NCBI GenBank assembly: GCA_963711725.1
Contig: CAVQFO010000018.1
Span: 124,001-188,000 of the forward strand
Source: CAVQFO01 sp963711725
GTDB taxonomy: Bacteria; Pseudomonadota; Gammaproteobacteria; Nitrococcales; Aquisalimonadaceae
DNA: 64,000 nucleotides
Reading direction: 5' to 3'
Under the pieces are notes generated by a model. That model had not been told where the DNA came from. It was given only the letters and a program-made list of their open reading frames with translations, and did no database searches. The translations under genes and the position numbers were made by a program. Shown one piece after another: positions 44,256 to 51,758 of the stretch. Every line of letters starts with the position of its first letter. Position 1 is the first letter of the stretch.

Positions 44256-44627
44256 TCAGATCATGAAGAGCGCCGCGGCAACGCGGCGCTCTTCCGCCAA
44301 CAGGACGTTGTAAGTTCGGCAGGCGGCGGCCGTATCCATGACTTCCACGCCGATGCCGCGGGTGATCAGGGTGCGGAGCAGAAGTGCAGGCGGGAATTGC
44401 TGCTGGGCGCCGGTGCCGAGCAATACCAGCTCCGGGTCCAGGCTCGCCAGAAATTCCATGTGCTCCACGGCGAGCTCGCCGAAGTTCTCCGGCGGCCAAT
44501 CCACGATCACCTCATCCGGACAGACCACCAGGCTGCGATCGAACACGGATTCATTGACGATGACCTCGCCGGGGCCGTAGCGCCTGATGCGGTTGGACGC
44601 GGCTTGCGATTCCTGTGTGAGCTTCAT
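44256..44627 (-). CDS. Mth938-like domain (DUF498) protein
   Basis: A 123-residue cytosolic protein with the Mth938/DUF498 fold, similar in type to the NDUFAF3 family. The pattern is IRRYGPGEVIVNE, then DWPPENFGEL, a middle ELVLLGTGAQQQFP strand-loop, and GIGVEVMDTAAACRTYNVLLAEERRVAAAL. Bacterial members have no settled function; some sit with membrane-protein insertion or respiratory-complex genes. ATG 44627 (MKLTQESQ) is preferred over GTG 44636. It is convergent with rpoS (24 bp apart) and divergent from alaC. Confidence 0.85.
   Translation of the reverse strand: MKLTQESQAASNRIRRYGPGEVIVNESVFDRSLVVCPDEVIVDWPPENFGELAVEHMEFLASLDPELVLLGTGAQQQFPPALLLRTLITRGIGVEVMDTAAACRTYNVLLAEERRVAAALFMI
44265..44294. 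terminator. Perfect 13 bp hairpin with GCAA loop, convergent gene end
   Basis: 44265-44277 pairs without mismatch with 44282-44294 around GCAA. It lies inside the last codons of the minus-strand Mth938-like gene, 33 bp after the rpoS stop. There is no T-tract on either strand, so it may act as a transcript 3' end stabiliser or Rho-assisted stop rather than an intrinsic terminator. Confidence 0.5.
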
Positions 44628-44678
44628 GGTGATCACGATACGGCAGGTCTTTGGGCGCTGGCAAGACAGCCGGCCCGA

Positions 44679-44707
44679 TTGACAGTGGGCGGGTGGATCA
44701 GTACTTT
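44679..44707 (+). promoter_or_regulatory. Candidate sigma70 promoter for alaC-hom-thrC
   Basis: A perfect TTGACA at 44679-44684 is followed after 17 bp by TACTTT at 44702-44707. It lies in the 194 bp divergent region upstream of alaC. The -10 box is weak, so confidence is moderate. Confidence 0.55.
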
Positions 44708-44821
44708 TCCCTCCTTACACTGAGGATATCCCGCTTCCCGCGCGCTTTCCGGAATTGTCGCCCGCATCACGGGCGCCGAGCGGGTTCGTCCCAGGGCGTC
44801 CAATCGAAGGCCGGAACAGCT

Positions 44822-46015
44822 TTGAACCACGAATTCCCCAGAATCAAGCGGCTTCCTCCCTATGTATTCAACATCGTCAACGAGTTGAAGGCGCAGGCGC
44901 GTGCGCGCGGGGAAGATATCGTGGATTTCGGGATGGGCAACCCCGATCGTCCCACGCCCAAGCACATCGTCGACAAGCTGGTGGAGGCGGCGCAAAGGCC
45001 GGACACGCACCGCTATTCCGTGTCCAGGGGCATTCCGCGGCTTCGGCGAGCGATATGCGGTTGGTACAAACAGCGTTTCGAGGTGGAGTTGGACCCGGAC
45101 TCCGAGGCGATCGTGACCATCGGTTCCAAGGAAGGGCTGGCGCATCTGACATTGGCCACGCTCGGGCCCGGGGATGGGGTATTGGTCCCGAATCCATCCT
45201 ATCCCATTCACCCCTACGGCGTGGTGATCGCGGGAGCCGACATACGGCATGTGCCGCTGGTGCCGGGTGAAGATTTCTTTGCCGAAATGGAAAAGGCCAT
45301 TCGGACCACATGGCCGCGGCCGAAAATGCTGATCCTGAACTTCCCCGCCAACCCGACGACCCAATGCGTGGAGTTGGATTTCTTTGCCAAGGTGGTCGAC
45401 ATCTGCCGGGAGCACGGCATCTGGGTGGTGCATGACATCGCCTACGCCGATATCGTCTTCGACGGTTACAAGGCCCCGTCCATTCTCCAGGTACCGGGCG
45501 CGAAGGATATCGCGGTGGAGTGCTTCTCGCTTTCGAAGAGCTACAACATGCCGGGTTGGCGGGTCGGCTTCATGTGCGGCAACCGCGAACTGATCGCCGC
45601 TCTGGCGCGTATGAAATCCTACCTGGATTACGGCATGTTTACCCCGATCCAGGTGGCGGCGATTGCCGCGCTGGAAGGGCCCCAGGACTGCGTGGCCGAG
45701 ACGGTCGAGACTTATCGGTCTCGCCGGGATACGCTATGTGACGGCCTGGAGTCGGTGGGGTGGCACGTGGAGAAGCCCAAGGCAACGATGTTCGTTTGGG
45801 CACCGATCCCCGAACCCTACCGCGACATGGGCTCTCTGGAGTTTTCCAAGAAACTGTTGGCCGAAGCGAAAGTCGCGGTTTCGCCCGGTGTTGGCTTCGG
45901 CGACTACGGCGACGATCACGTGCGCTTCGGCTTGATCGAGAATGAACATAGAACGCGGCAAGCGGTTCGGGGTATCCGAGCGATGCTTCGCCGCGATGGG
46001 GAGTTGACCGAGTGA
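44822..46015 (+). CDS. alaC: Alanine transaminase AlaC
   Basis: PLP aminotransferase that makes alanine from pyruvate with glutamate as donor. From TTG 44822 the protein is 397 aa, starting (M)NHEFPRIKRLPPYVFNIVNELK, closely following E. coli AlaC. No ATG exists near this point and the upstream open frame is not family-like. Motifs are DFGMGNPDRPTP, SKEGLAHLTLATLGPGD, NFPANPTTQC, HDIAYADIVFDG and the Schiff-base Lys in SLSKSYNMPGWRVGF. It lies directly upstream of hom, with structured element B filling the gap. An older name for this type is aspartate-family aminotransferase. Confidence 0.93.
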   Translation: MNHEFPRIKRLPPYVFNIVNELKAQARARGEDIVDFGMGNPDRPTPKHIVDKLVEAAQRPDTHRYSVSRGIPRLRRAICGWYKQRFEVELDPDSEAIVTIGSKEGLAHLTLATLGPGDGVLVPNPSYPIHPYGVVIAGADIRHVPLVPGEDFFAEMEKAIRTTWPRPKMLILNFPANPTTQCVELDFFAKVVDICREHGIWVVHDIAYADIVFDGYKAPSILQVPGAKDIAVECFSLSKSYNMPGWRVGFMCGNRELIAALARMKSYLDYGMFTPIQVAAIAALEGPQDCVAETVETYRSRRDTLCDGLESVGWHVEKPKATMFVWAPIPEPYRDMGSLEFSKKLLAEAKVAVSPGVGFGDYGDDHVRFGLIENEHRTRQAVRGIRAMLRRDGELTE

Positions 46016-46019
46016 ATTC

Positions 46020-46284
46020 AGTGCTCTTTCAAGATAATGGTTACCCATTCAGTTGGCCTGTCAGTGTTCCTGGCAAGGCGCGGGTTGCGGCGAATGGCCT
46101 GGTCCTTTGCACGAGCCGCAACGCGGCCAGGGGCACTGACAGGCCAACCTGCAGGGCGCCCCTTTGGCGTCCTGCCGCGGTGTTGCGCCGCTTGACAAGG
46201 GTCCGGCCATTGCCTGCGCGGCGCGCCTTGCCGCGAAACACCACAGGGGCGCTGAATGGGTAACGATCATCTTGAAAGAGCACT
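46020..46284. repeat. Structured palindromic element B (two-arm, 265 bp)
   Basis: Starts 5 bp after the alaC stop and overlaps the start of hom. Terminal inverted repeats of 33 bp with 2 mismatches (46020-46052, 46252-46284) begin AGTG and end CACT. Arm 1 (46052-46148) has a perfect 14 bp stem (46053-46066 with 46134-46147) continued by 8 more pairs, two of them G-U. After a 7 nt linker, arm 2 (46156-46252) has an 8 bp closing stem (46156-46163 with 46245-46252). Geometry equals element A (30108-30373), but the stems are different. A 52 nt core in arm 2 is about 75% identical to that of A. Weakly constrained frames cross it on both strands and encode similar peptides because of the symmetry. 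Confidence 0.88.
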
Positions 46285-47596
46285 AGCGTCGCCTGTCAGG
46301 GTCGGATTGCTGGGGCTGGGCACGGTGGGTGCCGGTACCATCAATCTGCTCGAACGCAACAACGATGAGATCGCGCGGCGCGCGGGGCGAGGAATTCAGG
46401 TGGTTGCGGCGGCCGCTCGGCACCTGGACCGTCCGAGGGCGTGCTCCACCGAAGGGATTCGTTTGACCACGGATCCCTTCGAAGTGGTGGATGATCCGGA
46501 TATCGATATTGTTTTGGAGCTGATCGGCGGGTATGAACCGGCCCGGCAGCTCGTGCTGCGTGCAATCGAAAACGGCAAGGATGTCGTTACCGCCAACAAG
46601 GCGCTGATCGCCAAGCACGGCAACGAAATCTTCGAGCACGCCCGCGCCAAGGGCGTTACCGTCGCTTTCGAGGCGGCCGTTGCGGGTGGCATTCCCATCA
46701 TCAAGGCCATCCGGGAAGGCCTCACCGGTAATCGCATCGAGTGGGTGGCGGGGATCATCAACGGCACCGGGAATTTCATCCTTAGCGAGATGTTCTACGC
46801 CGGTCGGGAGTTCGCCGAGGTGTTGGCGGAAGCGCAGCGCCTGGGCTACGCGGAAGCCGATCCCACCTTCGACGTGGAAGGAATCGATGCAGCGCACAAG
46901 CTGACGATCCTGGCGTCCATTGCGTTCGGGATTCCGCTGCAGTTCGACAAGGTCTTCGTGGAAGGCATCAGCCACGTTACCCGGGAAGACGTCGCCTACG
47001 CCGAGCAGTTGGGTTATCGCATCAAGCATCTGGGCATCGCGGCGCAGACCACGGAAGGAATCGAATTGCGTGTGCATCCCACCCTGCTGCCCGACCGCCA
47101 GTTGCTGGCGAACGTTGACGGCGTGATGAACGCCATCATGGTCATGGGTGACGCCGTGGGGCCGACGCTGTACTACGGCGCCGGTGCCGGCGCCGCACCC
47201 ACGGCATCGGCGGTGGTGGCCGATCTGGTGGATGTGGTCCGGGAAGCCGAAGTGGACGCTGACAATCGCGTTCCTTACCTGGCATTCCAGTCCACCGCGC
47301 TGTCCAATGCGCCCATCCTTCCCATGGAAGCCGTCGAGACCGCGTACTATCTGAGAATGGAAGTGCGGGATCAGCCGGGCGTGCTGGCCGACATCACCCG
47401 CATCGTGGGCGAGGCGGGCATCAGCATCGAAGCCATTCTGCAAAAAGAGCCGGCCCCGGGCGCCGAACACGTGCCGGTGATTCTGCTGACGCACCGAGTG
47501 CTCGAGCGGCAAATGAACCAGGCCATCGAGCGTATCGAGGATTTGGAGTCCACCGAGGGGCGGGTGACCCGCATTCGGTTGGAGCAGCTTCAGTAA
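46256..47596 (+). CDS. hom: Homoserine dehydrogenase
   Basis: Reduces aspartate semialdehyde to homoserine for threonine and methionine. The 446-residue protein has the Rossmann motif VGLLGLGTVGAGT at about residues 16-28, the substrate region NGTGNFILSEM, PTFDVEGIDAAHKL, and a C-terminal ACT domain (about 355-430), usually a threonine-feedback site. The only possible start before the Rossmann motif is ATG 46256. That codon, its AGGGG ribosome site (46245-46249) and residues 1-10 are encoded by the right end of element B. Other Hom proteins start close to the VGLLG motif, so this N terminus looks added. Confidence 0.95.
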   Translation: MGNDHLERALASPVRVGLLGLGTVGAGTINLLERNNDEIARRAGRGIQVVAAAARHLDRPRACSTEGIRLTTDPFEVVDDPDIDIVLELIGGYEPARQLVLRAIENGKDVVTANKALIAKHGNEIFEHARAKGVTVAFEAAVAGGIPIIKAIREGLTGNRIEWVAGIINGTGNFILSEMFYAGREFAEVLAEAQRLGYAEADPTFDVEGIDAAHKLTILASIAFGIPLQFDKVFVEGISHVTREDVAYAEQLGYRIKHLGIAAQTTEGIELRVHPTLLPDRQLLANVDGVMNAIMVMGDAVGPTLYYGAGAGAAPTASAVVADLVDVVREAEVDADNRVPYLAFQSTALSNAPILPMEAVETAYYLRMEVRDQPGVLADITRIVGEAGISIEAILQKEPAPGAEHVPVILLTHRVLERQMNQAIERIEDLESTEGRVTRIRLEQLQ

Positions 47597-47621
47597 CCGA
47601 TTCGAACTACGAGAGTAACTT

Positions 47622-48758
47622 ATGCCATTCCGAGCGCGATACACCGGGTTGATCGACAAGTACCGGGACCGTCTGCCTGTGAGCGACGACACCCGTATCA
47701 TCAGTCTGGGAGAAGGCAACACCCCGCTGATAAGGCTGAAGAATGTTCCCGACGATCTCGGCCGCGACGTGGACATCTACGTCAAGTTCGAGGGCCTCAA
47801 TCCGACCGGCTCCTTCAAGGACCGGGGCATGACCATGGCCGTGACCAAGGCCGTGGAGCAGGGCAGCCGCGCGATTATTTGTGCCTCCACCGGCAATACC
47901 TCCGCCTCGGCGGCTGCGTACGCGGCCCGTGCCGGAATCAAGGCGTTTGTTCTGATTCCGGACGGCAAGATCGCAATGGGCAAACTGGCGCAGGCGATCA
48001 TGCACGGCGCGGAGGTGATCCAGATCGCCGGCAACTTCGACGTGGGCATGAGACTGGTCAAGGAAGTCGCCGGCGAGGCGCCCGTGACCATCGTCAACTC
48101 CATCAATCCGTTCCGCCTGCAAGGCCAGAAGACCGCGGCCTTCGAGATTGTCGAGGAGCTGGAACGCGCGCCCGATTACCACTGCCTGCCGGTGGGTAAT
48201 GCCGGCAACATCACCGCCCACTGGATTGGGTACTCGGAATGCGCCAGCTGCAAGGGCGACGTGCTCACCCAGGCTTGTGCGTTCTGCGGTGGTCATTGCC
48301 GCTTCAAGAGCGGGGTGGTCAACGAGCGCCCGCGCATGGTCGGTTACCAGGCCAGCGGCGCCGCGCCGTTCCTGCGGGGTGCCATGGTGGACAGCCCGGA
48401 AACGGTCGCCACCGCGATCCGGATCGGCCATCCGCAGTCCTGGGACTATGCCTGGGCTGCCAGCCGCGAGTCCGGGGGATGGTTCGACGAATGCGGCGAC
48501 GACGAGATCCTCGCCGCCCAGCGCATGCTGGCGGCCCGAGAGGGCGTATTCTGCGAGCCGGCGTCGGCGACCTCCCTTGCCGGTGCCATGCGCGATATCA
48601 AGAGCGGCAAGATTCCCGAGGGCAGCACGATTGTCTGCACGCTGACCGGACACGGCTTGAAGGACCCCGACGTGGCGATTAGCCAGGCCGCCGGTCCGAT
48701 CAAGACCGTCGACGCGGAGCTGGACGCGGTCAAGCGGGCGATCGTCGACAAGCTCTAG
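47622..48758 (+). CDS. thrC: Threonine synthase with Cys-rich insertion
   Basis: PLP enzyme converting O-phosphohomoserine to threonine. The 378-residue protein has the Schiff-base Lys66 in NPTGSFKDRGM, the ICASTGNTSASAAAYAARAG phosphate loop, PVGNAGNITAHW, and the C-terminal EPASATSLAG. Between NITAHWIGY and RPRMVGYQASGAAPF lies an extra stretch with Cys207, Cys210, Cys219, Cys222, His225 and Cys226. This is a zinc-knuckle-like pattern that I do not expect in the standard enzyme, though related lineages may share it. The 25 bp gap after hom indicates one operon. Confidence 0.95.
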   Translation: MPFRARYTGLIDKYRDRLPVSDDTRIISLGEGNTPLIRLKNVPDDLGRDVDIYVKFEGLNPTGSFKDRGMTMAVTKAVEQGSRAIICASTGNTSASAAAYAARAGIKAFVLIPDGKIAMGKLAQAIMHGAEVIQIAGNFDVGMRLVKEVAGEAPVTIVNSINPFRLQGQKTAAFEIVEELERAPDYHCLPVGNAGNITAHWIGYSECASCKGDVLTQACAFCGGHCRFKSGVVNERPRMVGYQASGAAPFLRGAMVDSPETVATAIRIGHPQSWDYAWAASRESGGWFDECGDDEILAAQRMLAAREGVFCEPASATSLAGAMRDIKSGKIPEGSTIVCTLTGHGLKDPDVAISQAAGPIKTVDAELDAVKRAIVDKL

Positions 48759-48897
48759 GGGAGACCCCGCGCAGAGTCGGCAGGCCCCCGACCTTTTCCT
48801 GCCGGGTGTTTCCCGGGCCCGTAAAGGTTTCGGTCCGCTGCCGCCTATTGAAGCGAGCGAAGCCGCGGTTGCGGAGAGGTGGTCACATAGCGGATTC

Positions 48898-49927
48898 ATG
48901 CTGTCATATCCTGGCGCCCGGTTTGCTTGGTCCGGTAGGGCTGCCGGCCGACACCGTGAAGGCGTTGGACCGGGAAGTGCCTGCCCTTTGCGAGCTTCTG
49001 CGGCGGGGCCGGTCGGGGACCATTGAGCCCACCTCCGTCGAGGAGCGCGCCTGTGACCTGTTCGGTCTTGCCCCGGACGCTCATGGCGAGCGGCCCATGG
49101 GCGCCCTGCGTTATCTTGGCGACGACGGTGCGCCGGGGCGGCACGTCTGGTATTGCGCCGATCCGGTCCACCTGCGGGCGGATCGCGACCGCGTCGTCGC
49201 CATCGCCGGCCCCGGGCTGGCGCTGGACTCTGTGGAATCCGGCGCGCTTGTTGCCGCGTTCAATGCCTTGTACCGGAGTGACGGCCTGGAGCTGATCGCG
49301 GCCGCCCCCGATCGATGGTATCTCCGTACCACCACCGTCTACCGAGTCTCCACTCATCCTTTGTCCAGCGTTGCCGGCGGCAGCCTTGAGGGATTTTTGC
49401 CGTCCGGCCCGGATGAGCGGGCCGTGCACTCGCTGCTCAACGAGGTGCAGATGCTGTTTCACGACCAGGAAACCAACGAGCGGAGACTGGAGCGGGGCGC
49501 GGCGCCGGTAAACGGGCTCTGGCTGTGGGGCGGCGGTCGGCTGCCGGACGCCTTGCCTTCAAAGTGGGCGGCGGTTGCGGCTGACGATCCCCTGATTCGG
49601 GGGCTGGCTCGATTGAGCGGAGCCACGATCCAAGGATTGGTGGATGCAAGGATGCAGCCGGCGGCTGGGGCCTGCACGCTGGGAGTGAGCACCGGCGCCC
49701 GCCACGCGCTGGAGGAGGGCGAACCGGCCCGATGGCTGTCCGCGGTGCGCGCCTTCGAGAGGGAGTGCGCCGCGCCCGCCTTGCAGGCCTTGGATCGGGG
49801 TGAACTGCACGAGGTTGTTTTGGAGGACGCCCAGGGCCGCAGTTGGACGGCGACGCGGCGCCGTTTACCCCGGCTGTGGCGGCGTGGGCGATTTGCCGAC
49901 TTCATGGCAACGGGGCGGGGCTTGTGA
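48898..49927 (+). CDS. Phosphoglycerate-mutase-like protein, probable +1 frameshift at start
   Basis: A protein of about 342 residues related to cofactor-independent phosphoglycerate mutase / phosphonopyruvate hydrolase-like proteins found between thrC and recJ in gammaproteobacteria. Visible features are the N-terminal HILAPGLLGPV strand, a DGLELIAAAPDRWYL segment, LLNEVQMLFHDQETNERR, and NGLWLWGGGRLP. The main frame has no good start: it is open from GTG 48806 through unlike sequence. ATG 48898 CTG followed by one surplus T at 48904 would give the natural start MLHILAPGLLGP. The stop overlaps recJ as GTGA. Function is unknown. Key phosphatase metal ligands are not obvious, so it may be non-catalytic. 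Confidence 0.75.
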
Positions 49928-51687
49928 AACGAATTGAACGTCGAGCCGTGCCGCCGCAATCGACGGCGATGCCGCCGGGCATGCATCCGGTCATCTGGCG
50001 CGTCTATCGGGCCCGCGGTGTATGCGATCCCGGGGAATTGGACGTCACGGCCGGTGCGCTGTTGCCGGCGGATGCACTCAAGGGCATGAGCGAAGCCGTG
50101 GACATCCTGGCGGAGGTCCTCACGGGTGGCGGCCGCATTGTGGTTGTGGGTGATTTCGACGCGGACGGTGCCACCAGCTGTGCGGTGGCCATGCGGGCGC
50201 TGAAGGCCATGGGGGCGGCGGACCCCATGTACCTCGTGCCCAACCGGTTTGATTACGGATATGGGCTCAGTCCCGAAATCGTCCAATTGGCGGCGGCTCT
50301 GGAGCCCGCGCTCCTGGTGACCGTGGACAACGGGATTTCCAGCCTGGAGGGGGTGGAGGCCGCCAATGCCCTGGGCATTCCCGTGATCGTGACTGACCAT
50401 CATCTTCCCGGAGAGCGTCTCCCGGATGCCGCCGCCATTGTTAACCCCAATCAGCCCGGCTGCAGTTTCCCGAGCAAGGCCCTGGCAGGGGTCGGCGTGA
50501 TCTTTTATGTCATGGCGGCGTTGCGGACCCGGTTGCGGGATACCGGTTGGTTCGAAAGCCGTGGGCGGAAAGAGCCCAATCTCGCCGAGCTTCTCGACGT
50601 GGTGGCTCTTGGCACGGTGGCCGATGTAGTGCCTCTGGATCGAAACAACCGCATCCTTGTGGAGCAAGGTATCCGGCGTATTCGGGCGGGCCGGGCCTGT
50701 CCGGGGATCGGGGTGCTGCTGACCCTCGGTGGACGAGATCCTGCTCGGGTGGTTGCGTCGGACCTGGGGTTCGCAGTCGGACCGCGGCTCAACGCGGCGG
50801 GCCGCCTGGAGGACATGGGCCGGGGCATTCGCTGCCTGCTGGCTGACACCGCCGCCGAGGCGCTGGAGCTGGCTCAGTCCCTGGATGATCTCAATCGCCA
50901 GCGTCGGGATATTGAAGGGCAGATGCAGGAGGAGGCTCTGGCAGGCGTGGAAGCCCTCGCAGGGCAAATGGAGGGAGCGCCGCTGCCCGCTGCGCTTTGC
51001 ATTGCCGATGATCGCTGGCACCAGGGCGTCATCGGAATTCTGGCCTCGCGCATCAAGGAACGCTTTCATCGGCCCGTCATCGCATTCGCACCCTCCAGCG
51101 GCGACGAGTGGAAAGGTTCGGGCCGCTCCATTCCCGGCTTGCATCTCAGAGACGCGCTTGACGCCGTGGCCACGGCAAACCCGGGCCTGATCCCGAAGTT
51201 CGGCGGCCACGCCATGGCTGCGGGCCTGAGCCTCGGATACGCGGATCTGGAGCGTTTTCGCGCGGCCTTCGAGACGGCCGTGTCCGAGCGTGTCACGGCC
51301 GACGACCTGCAGGGTGTGGTGTACACCGACGGGGAGCTGGCGGCGGACGATTTGACTCTGGAGTTCGCGCGGGAAGTGCGACGCGAGGGCCCATGGGGCC
51401 AGGGTTTTCCGGAGCCGACGTTCGACGGTGTGTTCGAAATCCTCGATCGCCGCGTGGTGGGGACCCGTCACTTGAAGATGGTGCTGGCGCCGGCGGGCGG
51501 CGATTCCTTCCGCCGCGTGGATGCGATCGCATTTGGTGCTGTCGACTACGGATGGGAACGGCTGGAAGGCGCCGTTCGGCTGATCTACCGCGTGGATGTC
51601 AACGCGTTTCGCGGCAAGGAGAGCCTTCAGCTGATGGTGCAGCATATGGAAGCCGCTCCATTGCACTCCACCGCCGGCGGGCTCTAA
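49924..51687 (+). CDS. recJ: Single-stranded-DNA-specific exonuclease RecJ
   Basis: 5'-3' single-strand DNA exonuclease for recombination and mismatch repair. GTG 49924 overlaps the preceding stop (GTGA) and gives 587 residues, close to E. coli RecJ (577). The open frame further upstream is the overlapping gene. DHH-family motifs are present: VVVGDFDADGATS, LLVTVDNG, IVTDHHLPGE, and further Asp/His in VVALGTVADVVP. The DHHA1 domain with GGHAMAAGLSL follows, then an OB-type C-terminal domain. Confidence 0.97.
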   Translation: MKRIERRAVPPQSTAMPPGMHPVIWRVYRARGVCDPGELDVTAGALLPADALKGMSEAVDILAEVLTGGGRIVVVGDFDADGATSCAVAMRALKAMGAADPMYLVPNRFDYGYGLSPEIVQLAAALEPALLVTVDNGISSLEGVEAANALGIPVIVTDHHLPGERLPDAAAIVNPNQPGCSFPSKALAGVGVIFYVMAALRTRLRDTGWFESRGRKEPNLAELLDVVALGTVADVVPLDRNNRILVEQGIRRIRAGRACPGIGVLLTLGGRDPARVVASDLGFAVGPRLNAAGRLEDMGRGIRCLLADTAAEALELAQSLDDLNRQRRDIEGQMQEEALAGVEALAGQMEGAPLPAALCIADDRWHQGVIGILASRIKERFHRPVIAFAPSSGDEWKGSGRSIPGLHLRDALDAVATANPGLIPKFGGHAMAAGLSLGYADLERFRAAFETAVSERVTADDLQGVVYTDGELAADDLTLEFAREVRREGPWGQGFPEPTFDGVFEILDRRVVGTRHLKMVLAPAGGDSFRRVDAIAFGAVDYGWERLEGAVRLIYRVDVNAFRGKESLQLMVQHMEAAPLHSTAGGL

Positions 51688-51758
51688 GCTGGCATCGGGG
51701 ATATCGCTGAAACGGTGAATGAATTCCGGGGCGGTGCGCTTTCCGAATAACGAGATAG

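Noticed and set aside
48758..48830. Terminator between thrC and the phosphoglycerate-mutase-like gene
   Set aside because: Short repeats (CGGCAGG with CCTGCCG, then CCGGG with CCCGG) are visible, but the loop is long and no T-tract follows, so the support is too weak.
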